IMG/VR virus record: IMGVR_UViG_3300032046_000106
Coordinates: 1 to 36,080 of that record
DNA: 36,080 nucleotides
Direction: 5' to 3' (one strand)
From: a virus
Shown: piece by piece, positions 20,995-27,937 of the stretch
Position numbering within the stretch: the stretch's first letter is position 1
Layout: each line of letters opens with the position of its first letter
Made by a program: the position numbers and the translations under genes
Notes under the pieces: generated by a model
Databases searched by the model: none
Told to the model about the DNA's origin: nothing
Seen by the model: the letters and a program-made list of their open reading frames with translations, nothing else

Positions 20995-21070
20995 GTAGGG
21001 GGAAAGGGCTAAATCCCCGTTTCCCGGTCAGGGGGTGTGCAAGATGGGTAGGGGAAGGGGTTTAACCCTC
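20993..21070. repeat. Two imperfect G-rich repeats with palindromic centres
   Basis: GGGTAGGGGG-AAAGGG at 20993 and GGGTAGGGG-AAGGGG at 21046 are 53 bases apart. Each runs into an A/T centre and a C-run (CTAAATCCCC; TTTAACCC), so each can fold on itself. The 174-base gap between ruvC and the 104-residue gene holds these repeats, the hairpin element and a promoter, and no gene. Confidence 0.55.
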
Positions 21071-21121
21071 ATTTGCCCCTGTAGCGGTTAAATCTACCCC
21101 TGTCTGGGGGTCAGTCCGGGA

Positions 21122-21640
21122 CTATATTCTCACGTTGGAAAGAATCTTGGTCTGGGGGATTTGCTTACTCTCTTGTTCCATCGCAAAATGCAATAGCAAT
21201 ATGGCATCGGCAATATTATCGTCATTCCCTTCATAACCATATCTACGACTTGTTTTTTTCATCTCATCTTTGTCAGCATTTCCTTTTCCTGTTGCCCACC
21301 GCTTCAGGTCTTGCGGTTGAACCTCTGTCACGGGAATATCGTTGAGGCTTGCCCAGAGAAGGATGACAGCCCGGAACTGATGAGAGGATTCAACGGCGGA
21401 TTTTCCCCGCATGAAACCGGCAGCGCCTTCAAAGATAATCCGGTCCAATGGTTTTGTATTTTGATCTTCGTACTCAAACAATTTCCAGTAAAGTTTTTCG
21501 AGGCGATAATATTTATGTTCTGCTGGTTGTTTTTTTGTGGCTTTGCGGGGAGTCAAATCCCATACGCCGGATTCAATTATTTTTCCATTCTCTCCGAGGG
21601 CGTAGCCGGTTTTGAGGGCGGGGTCAAGTGCTAATAGCAT
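21122..21640 (-). CDS. ruvC-like: RuvC-like Holliday junction resolvase
   Basis: The protein has 172 residues. The RNase H-fold catalytic residues are visible: Asp 6 in LLALDPALKTGYA, Glu 71 in RIIFEGAAGF, and Asp 141/145 in NDDNIADAILLL. QPQDLKRWATGKGNADKDEM is the usual DNA-binding stretch of this family. It cuts four-way junctions made during phage recombination and clears branches before packaging. GGAGATAAGCT precedes the ATG. It is next to other DNA-processing genes in the early operon. Confidence 0.88.
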   Translation of the reverse strand: MLLALDPALKTGYALGENGKIIESGVWDLTPRKATKKQPAEHKYYRLEKLYWKLFEYEDQNTKPLDRIIFEGAAGFMRGKSAVESSHQFRAVILLWASLNDIPVTEVQPQDLKRWATGKGNADKDEMKKTSRRYGYEGNDDNIADAILLLHFAMEQESKQIPQTKILSNVRI

Positions 21641-21643
21641 AGC

Positions 21644-21775
21644 TTATCTCCGATGTTCATTGTGGTGTTTCTTGCACCTGGTATGCCCCTTCCATACCTT
21701 CCTTTTGCAATGGACACACAAGTCTGCTTTTTTGTGCCAGTCACGGTATTTTTGGAGTTTAATTGGTATGGTCAT
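21644..21775 (-). CDS. Very small zinc-binding protein
   Basis: The 43-residue protein was read from the minus strand: YRDWHKKADLCVHCKRKVW, then GHTRCKKHHNEH. The CVHC ... C-x2-H set can bind one zinc ion. It is highly basic, so a nucleic-acid-binding role is likely. Its stop lies three bases before the resolvase start and its start overlaps the preceding gene by 17 bases. Confidence 0.65.
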   Translation of the reverse strand: MTIPIKLQKYRDWHKKADLCVHCKRKVWKGHTRCKKHHNEHRR

Positions 21776-22346
21776 TTCGGATACCAAAAAGTGTTTCTTG
21801 TTTTATCTTTCGATGTCTGTTTCTTAAAAAGGAATCCATTAATAAGGATGGGTGATCTGGCCTTCGGTGAAATGATAAAATTTCCGTCAAAGTCTGCTCG
21901 CTGATTATTTTCCTTTGCCACTTGATCCATCTCGAATCCTGCGGATTTGTTTTTTCAAATTGCAAAAGAAATACGCCGAAATTTCTTACCAATACGTTTC
22001 TGCCAAGTATTATTGACTTTAAACGTAATGATTTAATTGTTTCTGCATGATGCATATTTCTTCCTTTAATAATCAGACTTTGAGAAATAAATGATAGAAT
22101 ATCTCTTTGTGATTGGTCTGGTTCTGATCCAAATTCTTTTACTTCAACAATCATCATTAATTGAAATTCTCTTCCGTCCGTGTTTGTTTTATAGCGGCAA
22201 ATAATGTGGTCACAATCTGTTCGCACTATTCCACTGCCCGAATCTAACCGGAGATTGTTTCGCATCCATCTTCCGAATCCGGTTTCTGCCGTGGTCCGCC
22301 CCCCGCAATGTTTACAGGTATAATTGACCTTAAAACTCTTGGTCAT
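21759..22346 (-). CDS. Phage protein with probable PD-(D/E)XK nuclease core
   Basis: The protein has 195 residues. A Cys pair (YTCKHCGGRTTAETGFGRWM) is followed by RLDSGSGIVRTDCDHIICRY and GREFQLMMIVEVKEFGSEP, and then SQRDILSFISQ. The Asp in DCDHI and the E-V-K in IVEVKEF fit the D-x(n)-ExK core of restriction-like nucleases. This type of protein is frequent in phages and has no assigned role; the nuclease idea is inference from the motif. Its ATG overlaps the stop of the adenine methyltransferase (ATGA), which suggests a functional link such as a modification-linked nuclease. Confidence 0.6.
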   Translation of the reverse strand: MTKSFKVNYTCKHCGGRTTAETGFGRWMRNNLRLDSGSGIVRTDCDHIICRYKTNTDGREFQLMMIVEVKEFGSEPDQSQRDILSFISQSLIIKGRNMHHAETIKSLRLKSIILGRNVLVRNFGVFLLQFEKTNPQDSRWIKWQRKIISEQTLTEILSFHRRPDHPSLLMDSFLRNRHRKIKQETLFGIRNDHTN

Positions 22347-23410
22347 GCACTAACTCTTTTCATGGCAATTTTCGCTGTTTCTGGATTTATTTCAAATCCT
22401 ATCCATCTGCGATTTAGCTTAATTGCCGCTGCCGCCGTTGTTGCGCTTCCGAGAAACGGATCACAAACAATCCCGTCTTTCGGGCAAAGGCTTTCAATCC
22501 AATACATAGCCTCGGACTTCGCTTGCTGCCAGTCGTGATCGTCCTTCTCTTTTCCACCAGAAATAGTGTCGAAAACGATTTTATTTATTTCGTCTCTCGT
22601 TCCCTTAACAAACCATAACATGGGTTTCCATCCTACACGGATTCCATATTCACGCATTAAAGCTTGTTGTCCTGAATGGATGCAGGCACAAGTCCACCAG
22701 TACCTTAACTTGCCATGAAATGCTTTGAAGATTGAGGGGAGTTGAAGGTGGCCAGCATAGAAGATTATAGACCCACCGTCTGCCAACTTAGATTTAGCAA
22801 ACTCTGCCAGCCCTTCAAAAAGTTCTTCTGATTTTCTATCGTAAGGCGGGTCGGTGAATATCAGAGACAATGAACCATCTGCCACCTTCTCGGAGTGCTT
22901 TCGGAAGTCACCAATAATGATACGGTCATCAAATTTATAGTCATTCGAAGCCTCGGTACGTTTTTTCTTGCGGTCATTTCTCTGCCGATTCTCCTTAACC
23001 TTCTTGACAACCAGGTTGTGATTCAGTTCTTTGCCAGGTTCTACCACCAAAGCCGCTTCAAACTCCGCTTCTGGGACGGCAGCCAATTCCTGTGACCGGC
23101 TGCTTTCCTTCTTCGTTATGCCTTGATCTTTGATAAGTGGGGTTCCATTTGGGAACTCCACTTTTTTACCTATGCCTCTCGCACCTTGCTGTTTCGGCAT
23201 TTTCTCCAGCATTTCCCCTAGTCGGCGTTCGGCACGCAGGCGAATCTCGGCGGCGTAGTTTTGCGTCTCTATCGTTGCACCGATTTGTTTGCCGTAAACG
23301 GCAGCAGCATCAGCTAATGCGATTACTTGCTTCACTTGCTGAAGGTCTTTAGCCTCTGCTAAAAATAATCGAGCTTTATCAATTTTAACAAGAACAAGAT
23401 CAGTATTCAT
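22343..23410 (-). CDS. N6-adenine-type DNA methyltransferase with N-terminal helical domain
   Basis: The protein has 355 residues from ATG 23410. The first 150 residues are helical and charged (AEIRLRAERRLGEMLEKMP), a domain often found before phage methyltransferases. The catalytic half has motif IV LIFTDPPYDRKSEELFEGL and then motif I/X at the end: VCDPFLGSATTAAAAIKLNR, WIGFEINPE. DPPY with this order marks a beta-class enzyme, most likely N6-adenine. It is the first gene of the early operon; its promoter lies so close that the transcript probably has no leader. An upstream TTG start would be part of the -35 box and is rejected. Confidence 0.85.
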   Translation of the reverse strand: MNTDLVLVKIDKARLFLAEAKDLQQVKQVIALADAAAVYGKQIGATIETQNYAAEIRLRAERRLGEMLEKMPKQQGARGIGKKVEFPNGTPLIKDQGITKKESSRSQELAAVPEAEFEAALVVEPGKELNHNLVVKKVKENRQRNDRKKKRTEASNDYKFDDRIIIGDFRKHSEKVADGSLSLIFTDPPYDRKSEELFEGLAEFAKSKLADGGSIIFYAGHLQLPSIFKAFHGKLRYWWTCACIHSGQQALMREYGIRVGWKPMLWFVKGTRDEINKIVFDTISGGKEKDDHDWQQAKSEAMYWIESLCPKDGIVCDPFLGSATTAAAAIKLNRRWIGFEINPETAKIAMKRVSA

Positions 23411-23417
23411 AGGTGAT

Positions 23418-23446
23418 AACTTACTGCTACCAGAAAAAGTTGTCAA
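23418..23446 (-). promoter_or_regulatory. Early promoter for the methyltransferase operon
   Basis: TTGACA (23446-23441), 17-base spacer, TAAGTT (23423-23418) on the minus strand. The ATG of the methyltransferase is at 23410, seven bases after the -10 box, where transcription should begin. It follows the lysis-group terminator, so it opens a new unit. Confidence 0.7.
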
Positions 23447-23466
23447 GATAATTAATTACGGGAAGA

Positions 23467-23502
23467 GAAGGGCGGTAGAGAAAAGGTAAGCTACCGCCCT
23501 TC
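23467..23502. terminator. Strong hairpin between lysis genes and early operon
   Basis: GAAGGGCGGTAG and CTACCGCCCTTC make a perfect 12-bp stem with a 12-base loop, nine bases after the stop of the XhlA-like gene. The minus-strand tail (TCTTCCC) is pyrimidine-rich but not a T-run, so termination may be partial or protein-assisted. Confidence 0.65.
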
Positions 23503-23510
23503 GATGAGGG

Positions 23511-23750
23511 CTATTTAAATTTAGTAATAAACCCAAATAACAGGTTGAATACGAACCCGATGCAGGTAACAAGCAGCAGAATGATGATTTTATCCAGTTT
23601 CCCTGATTGTCTCTCCACAATTATTTTTAATTCATCTATCATTTTCTCTTCCCTCTCATGGCGTTCTTTGCATGATTTTACATCAACATAATGATCGTTG
23701 ATTTCTTCCCATACAATCAGACGTGCTTTATCCTCAGTGAGTTCAGTCAT
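23511..23750 (-). CDS. XhlA-like membrane protein, possible holin
   Basis: The protein has 79 residues. A charged coiled-coil half (CKERHEREEKMIDELKIIVE, ERQSGKLDKI) leads into one transmembrane segment (IIILLLVTCIGFVFNLLFGF) and a short basic tail. This is the layout of XhlA/haemolysin-type phage proteins that help holins. It overlaps the M15-peptidase gene by four bases, fitting a lysis cassette. A structural membrane role cannot be excluded. Confidence 0.7.
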   Translation of the reverse strand: MTELTEDKARLIVWEEINDHYVDVKSCKERHEREEKMIDELKIIVERQSGKLDKIIILLLVTCIGFVFNLLFGFITKFK

Positions 23751-24094
23751 GTTTTCTTCTCCGAAATCTGAAAATGATCAGCGTCCCATTCAATCATCGG
23801 ATCGCCACCAAGTATTATCCAATGTTCATGTGCTTTTTTATACACATCCTTATTATTAATATTACCAGTGCCATCATCAATAAGAATGTCTTTAGCAAGG
23901 CAATGAGGACTACCCTCATATTGGTGCGGGCTTATTTTTTTATATCCATCACACTTAGACTTTCCAAGTAAAAATTGTTCATGCTGACCTGCTGCTGTCC
24001 GCTTGGAGAAATCCTCGATAGGCTTCCACCCCTGAGAATCAATCCAGATTACTTCCTCTGCCCATTTATAGGTGCAAAATGAACGAAAGCCCAT
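23747..24094 (-). CDS. M15-type D-Ala/L-Ala-D-Glu peptidase, probable endolysin
   Basis: The protein has 115 residues. DFSKRTAAGQHEQFLLGKSK is the common start of phage M15 peptidases; SPHCLAKDILIDD holds the first zinc ligands (His, Asp) and WIILGGDPMIEWDADHFQI the catalytic Asp/Trp and the last His. It would cut cell-wall peptides at lysis. Small size fits the single-domain endolysins of this family. It lies between the YiiX-like gene (one-base overlap) and the XhlA-like gene. The first 20 residues contain extra Cys and may be a phage-specific addition. Confidence 0.78.
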   Translation of the reverse strand: MGFRSFCTYKWAEEVIWIDSQGWKPIEDFSKRTAAGQHEQFLLGKSKCDGYKKISPHQYEGSPHCLAKDILIDDGTGNINNKDVYKKAHEHWIILGGDPMIEWDADHFQISEKKT

Positions 24095-24678
24095 TAGATC
24101 ACCTGATTTCCAATAATATCAAAATCCGCTGTCCACTTCCGGTAACAGTCAAAGAGATTATCTGGGGTTACTCCCCAATAATGTATCCAATCTTTTGTTT
24201 CCTTTCCTGTCTTTCTATTTTTAAATGTAGAATTGGTGCGTACAAAATCCAATTCCGATCCCTCAATGGAGTAATGGAGAAACTTCGCTACCAACTCAGC
24301 ACATACCGGAACGCTCCAATGGATGATTTTTTCTGTTCGGGTAATGTAGGCTGCAAACCGCCATACTGGATATATCTTTCCTTCGTCCTCTTTAACTTTT
24401 GCTAATCCTCTCTCAAAGCGTTCAGAAGTCATCAATTTATGGCGGGCAATTAAAATCTCATGCCCTTTCTTCTGCCAGAGATTATATGAACCAATCTTTG
24501 GCCAGGTACTCTCAAATGTATTTCCTGCTTCGTCAATGATGATACCAGCATGAGAATAGTAAGCGTTATAGTCAATCGAGCCGAGTTTTGTAAACCAGAG
24601 AATACCTTTGCTCACAAAATCAGGATTGACCTCGCGGGTAAGAAAGAGATCACCTGGCTTGAGTTTTTGCAGATCCAT
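24094..24678 (-). CDS. YiiX-like permuted NlpC/P60 (papain-fold) protein
   Basis: The protein has 194 residues. LKPGDLFLTRE and, further on, YYSHAGIIIDEAGNTFES carry the His, and VCAELVAKFLHYS carries the Cys; His before Cys is the permuted order of YiiX/DUF830 proteins. These are thought to cleave amides of cell-wall or lipid substrates. A second papain-like protein of the usual order is present in the tail module (30124). Starts one codon-step from the 51-residue gene and belongs to the lysis-like group. Confidence 0.72.
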   Translation of the reverse strand: MDLQKLKPGDLFLTREVNPDFVSKGILWFTKLGSIDYNAYYSHAGIIIDEAGNTFESTWPKIGSYNLWQKKGHEILIARHKLMTSERFERGLAKVKEDEGKIYPVWRFAAYITRTEKIIHWSVPVCAELVAKFLHYSIEGSELDFVRTNSTFKNRKTGKETKDWIHYWGVTPDNLFDCYRKWTADFDIIGNQVI

Positions 24679-24833
24679 TAATCCCTCGGTTCAATGATAA
24701 TATGCCATGATCCCTTCTCGTCCGGTCCCATTGCGTCAATTTTGAATTCCCTCATAATCTTAATAGCGGTAGGAATGGCTTCGGGAATCTCTTTGATAAC
24801 AGAGAAAAACATTTTTATTTTACTGAGATCCAT
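24678..24833 (-). CDS. Small protein downstream of the IS element
   Basis: The 51-residue frame (MDLSKIKMFFSVIKEIPEAI ... GSWHIIIEPRD) ends one base into the YiiX-like gene start. It is helical at the start and beta-like at the end. No ribosome site is visible before its ATG at 24833; the left end of the IS element begins a few bases upstream, so the original ribosome site or even the 5' part of the gene may have been displaced. The open frame continues into the IS as antisense of tnpB, which is not coding. No family recognised. Confidence 0.55.
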   Translation of the reverse strand: MDLSKIKMFFSVIKEIPEAIPTAIKIMREFKIDAMGPDEKGSWHIIIEPRD

Positions 24834-24912
24834 TTCATAAAATTTCGGGCAGGATACCCCATCTGCTTGCAGTGGGGAGGAATGCCCGTTCTCCTTTCTT
24901 GAAAGATTTTTC

Positions 24913-24941
24913 TTGACATATTCTAATATTTGAGATAAATT
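24913..24941 (+). promoter_or_regulatory. Promoter of tnpB
   Basis: TTGACA (24913-24918), 17-base spacer, TAAATT (24936-24941) on the plus strand, only six bases before the tnpB ATG, so the message would be nearly leaderless; no Shine-Dalgarno sequence is present. Confidence 0.65.
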
Positions 24942-24947
24942 GCAATT

Positions 24948-26057
24948 ATGAAACTTACCTTGCAGATAAAACTTTTGCCTTCCGATGAACAGGCTAAATT
25001 TCTTCTGACAACTCTTAAAGAAGCTAATATTGCCTGCAATCAGATTTCCGATGTGATATGGAAAGAAAAAGTTTTCAATCAATTTAAAGCTCACCATCTT
25101 GTTTACCACCCCTTGAAAAAGGCTACCCGGCTTTCTGCTCAGATGCTTGTCAGATGTATTAGTAAAGTAGTTGACGCTTATAAACTTGACAAGAAAGTCC
25201 AGAGAAGGTTCAAGCCTTTTGGTGCAATAACATACGATCCTCGCATTCTTTCCTATAAAGAAACCTCTGTTTCTATCTGGTCTATTGATGGCAGATTGAA
25301 AATCCCCTTTGTTTGCCATAACCCTAAATATCTGCCTTATATCAAAGGTGAGGCTGACCTTATTACAAAGAAGGGCAAGTTCTATCTTTTTCAGACGGTT
25401 GAAATTCCCGAAGAGGATGTTAAGGATATTGAGGAATTTATAGGGGTGGATTTTGGAATAAATAATATTGCCACGCTCTCCGATGGAACAAATTTCGGCT
25501 CTGAAAAGTTGAATCAAGTTAGAGATAAATATTTCAAGGTGCGTAAATCTGTTCAAAGCAAAGGCACTGCAGGAAGCAGAAAGCTTCTGAAACGGCTCAA
25601 AGGTAGAGAACGGAGATTTGCCACTATTACCAATCACACCATAGCAAAGCAAATTGTAGAAAAAGCCAAAACAGAGAGTAAAGGGATTGCTATTGAGGAT
25701 TTGACCCATATCAGGAAAAGAACCACTGTTAGGAAAGCACAAAGACGAAGACATCACTCTTGGGCTTTTGCTCAACTCCGTTCTTTCCTTGAATACAAGG
25801 CAAGGCTTATTGGCATTCCCCTTGTTACAGTTGACCCTCGCTATACGAGTCAGACCTGCAATGTGTGCAAGTGTATTGGCAATAGAAATGGCAAGCACTT
25901 TAGCTGTCCAAACTGCGGCAATATTGCAGATGCCGATATAAATGCGGCTCAGAATATTGCTCAGTTGGGGATCGCTGTAACCGATCCCGAAAAGGTGAAT
26001 ATGTTTAGTTCTCTTATCCATGTTCCCTTAATGCCCCGTCAGCTTGCTGCGGGGTAG
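24948..26057 (+). CDS. tnpB: TnpB, RNA-guided nuclease of IS605-type elements
   Basis: The protein has 369 residues, the usual full length. The RuvC-like catalytic residues are intact: Asp 168 in IGVDFGINNIA, Glu 250 in GIAIEDLTHI, and DAD (328-330) before INAAQN. The zinc finger CNVC (304/307) and CPNC (320/323) precedes the last Asp, as in ISDra2-type TnpB. These enzymes use an omega (re) RNA made from the 3' end of the element to cut the empty donor site, which keeps the element in place. Here the RNA should span roughly 25900-26058 with its guide in the bases right after the element (inference). Its 3' end runs into the right-end hairpin. Confidence 0.9.
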   Translation: MKLTLQIKLLPSDEQAKFLLTTLKEANIACNQISDVIWKEKVFNQFKAHHLVYHPLKKATRLSAQMLVRCISKVVDAYKLDKKVQRRFKPFGAITYDPRILSYKETSVSIWSIDGRLKIPFVCHNPKYLPYIKGEADLITKKGKFYLFQTVEIPEEDVKDIEEFIGVDFGINNIATLSDGTNFGSEKLNQVRDKYFKVRKSVQSKGTAGSRKLLKRLKGRERRFATITNHTIAKQIVEKAKTESKGIAIEDLTHIRKRTTVRKAQRRRHHSWAFAQLRSFLEYKARLIGIPLVTVDPRYTSQTCNVCKCIGNRNGKHFSCPNCGNIADADINAAQNIAQLGIAVTDPEKVNMFSSLIHVPLMPRQLAAG

Positions 26058-26058
26058 T

Positions 26059-26391
26059 TTACTTCCCCTGAGCTTTTGCTACTTGCTCCGCTACCTGCCT
26101 TTTAATCTCAGCATCTATCTGTTCCTGCGTCATGGGTGGGGGCACAACCAATGTACTTACTGCCTGTGTAACTTCGACCTTCTGCTTCGGAGGATTCATT
26201 AAGTAGAGAGCGAAACCACCTATAGCCCCAGCTATTGCTGCCCCCTGAATCGCCGATGAATCCGGCATACTTCCATTATTCATCTGTTGCATGGCTACAG
26301 TGCCAACAGAAGATGCAGTTCCACCACATACGGCAGCTAATAATCCCTTCATCCAGACTGCACCACTTTTAAACCATGTTGGTATTTTCAT
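26059..26391 (-). CDS. Small membrane protein, possible holin
   Basis: The protein has 110 residues. Two hydrophobic Gly/Ala-rich segments are seen (about 15-35, MKGLLAAVCGGTASSVGTVA; about 47-65, IQGAAIAGAIGGFALYLM), then a Pro-rich and charged tail (PPPMTQEQIDAEIKRQVAEQ). This is compatible with a class II-type holin or a tail-tip membrane protein. AAGGAGG precedes the ATG. The stop codon lies against the right end of the IS element. Confidence 0.6.
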   Translation of the reverse strand: MKIPTWFKSGAVWMKGLLAAVCGGTASSVGTVAMQQMNNGSMPDSSAIQGAAIAGAIGGFALYLMNPPKQKVEVTQAVSTLVVPPPMTQEQIDAEIKRQVAEQVAKAQGK

Positions 26392-26413
26392 TTTCCTACC
26401 TCCTTGTTAATGT

Positions 26414-27928
26414 TTATACTTCTTTTTTAACTGTTATCGAACCGCTTACAAATGGAGTCCCACCTGAAACTGGTTCCACGATAAAGGTTATCTCATCAGG
26501 AAATTCATCAGGAGAATAAACACTAAAATCAATCCTGAGACGTGCCATCGTATATATCCAGTGCTTATATTTTTCGTTGTCCTCTATCAATCCAACCGCA
26601 ATATATCTGTTCTGAATGATTACCTGGCCATCTGCATTTCGGACTCCCTTTACGTAGATGTTATAGGAAAACGAACCAGAGGGAGCTGGTACTGCATCCT
26701 GCCAGGCAAGTTCGATTGCATATCCAGGGGCACCATACGTTGGATAATCGGGTTCATCATTTGCCATCAAACTCTCAATATAATACTTATTATAATCTGT
26801 CAGTGCCTTCCCTGTGTTCACTTGGATAGCATCTGCATCACTAATATCTAACTCGTTTCCTCCACTATAAGGTAATAGTTTAAATTTATACTTGCCCCCC
26901 TTATCTACCTCAAAAAGCGTCTCTCCACCCAGAGGCTCGAAAATAAATATTCTCGTAGGATTATCACCAGCAGGCCAGTCTTGTATTTTAGTCCCATACA
27001 ACCCCCTCCATATTCTTTGTAGGTGCCAGGTATCCTCTGGAATCCCGGTGCCTTCAGGGATGCCATCAATCTTTTGAAATCCAATTATTTCTGTTTTAAG
27101 ATTAGCCTGGTCATCGGGATTGTTGACTAACAGCGCAAGGTTTTTATAGGCAAAAAGTTCCTCTTCGGTAATGGTCACTACCTGATCGATATTGACTGAT
27201 TGAGAGGTGAAATATATTCCTATCCCACTATTTATATCTGCTGATAATCTTGGATCATACCAATCATAGGGAACAGGTGCTACATTAAATGGCTTCAGCA
27301 GAACACCTCCTGCACAGAAATCTCCGTCAACATCAGTAATCTGATAACTTCCATCTTCAATCTTATACTGAAGATGATAGCCGCTTTCATCTCCTGTCCT
27401 CGGCAGGGCGAAGATATAAAACTTGAACTTATTGGAATCCGTAGAATCATTAATCGCTATTATCCTTGTCTTTCCTGTTGGGATTTTCTTGATCTTTCCT
27501 TCTTTCCCACCAACATCAAGAACAGGGTTTGTCGGTTGTTCAAGATCGTAAATATCTATGAGGTATTCATATCCGCCTGCAAAATAATAGAGGTCTTCAA
27601 TCGCGTCTATGGTCAATTTCTCGGAATCCATCGCGTCTTCTTTAATCTTGAGGATACGGAAGACTTTTGGCTCGACTATCCCGTACTTTTTCCAGGTAGT
27701 CTTAAAGACATCGCCGACCTCAAATTTAAATCCACGGCGGTTGACAGCAAACGTAATGGGGGCATAGGGATAGGACTTGCTTCTGAGTAATCTTCCTCCC
27801 ATTCTTGCGGTATTTAATCGGTCACAAAATCCACGCAGATTTATTTCTTCTGTAATGACTTCTTGTTGAATCATCCAGTTGGCTTGATTCTTAATTGACA
27901 TCACTCTATTGGTTACATCTACCGCCAT
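26414..27928 (-). CDS. Tail-tip protein, C-terminal half of a J-like protein
   Basis: The protein has 504 residues. Residues 28-120 (ITEEINLRGFCDRLNTARMG, YPYAPITFAVNRRGFKFEVG, DVFKTTW, later KLTIDAIEDLYYF) match the part of phage J-like/GTA tip proteins that normally follows the NEVKVTF-type stretch. Here that stretch is in the separate gene upstream. The rest contains fibronectin-like beta segments. It is likely the lower part of the tail tip that contacts the cell. Split from the upstream gene by only nine bases, so the two products probably assemble as one. Confidence 0.68.
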   Translation of the reverse strand: MAVDVTNRVMSIKNQANWMIQQEVITEEINLRGFCDRLNTARMGGRLLRSKSYPYAPITFAVNRRGFKFEVGDVFKTTWKKYGIVEPKVFRILKIKEDAMDSEKLTIDAIEDLYYFAGGYEYLIDIYDLEQPTNPVLDVGGKEGKIKKIPTGKTRIIAINDSTDSNKFKFYIFALPRTGDESGYHLQYKIEDGSYQITDVDGDFCAGGVLLKPFNVAPVPYDWYDPRLSADINSGIGIYFTSQSVNIDQVVTITEEELFAYKNLALLVNNPDDQANLKTEIIGFQKIDGIPEGTGIPEDTWHLQRIWRGLYGTKIQDWPAGDNPTRIFIFEPLGGETLFEVDKGGKYKFKLLPYSGGNELDISDADAIQVNTGKALTDYNKYYIESLMANDEPDYPTYGAPGYAIELAWQDAVPAPSGSFSYNIYVKGVRNADGQVIIQNRYIAVGLIEDNEKYKHWIYTMARLRIDFSVYSPDEFPDEITFIVEPVSGGTPFVSGSITVKKEV

Positions 27929-27937
27929 CAGTTCTCC

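Larger units (their letters stand above)
24840..26058 (+). mobile_element. IS200/IS605-type element with tnpB only
   Basis: About 1.2 kb, on the plus strand. Near both ends lie hairpins of the same design: 24857-24877 (CCCCA, bulged T, CTGC, loop TT, GCAG, TGGGG) and 26034-26054 (CCCCG, bulged T, CAGC, loop TT, GCTG, CGGGG). Such subterminal hairpins with a bulged T are the recognition sites of the TnpA Y1 transposase of this family. No tnpA is present, so the element depends on one elsewhere (IS1341-like). Exact ends cannot be fixed; there is no target duplication to expect. It sits between a tail-region membrane gene and the lysis-like genes. Confidence 0.8.

Noticed and set aside
22343-23446. 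367-residue version of the adenine methyltransferase
   Set aside because: The TTG start is the first three bases of the -35 box of its promoter.
24678-26021. 447-codon minus-strand frame across the IS element
   Set aside because: Nearly all of it is antisense to tnpB, whose plus-strand motifs are intact. Only the last 51 codons (24678-24833) may be a real gene.
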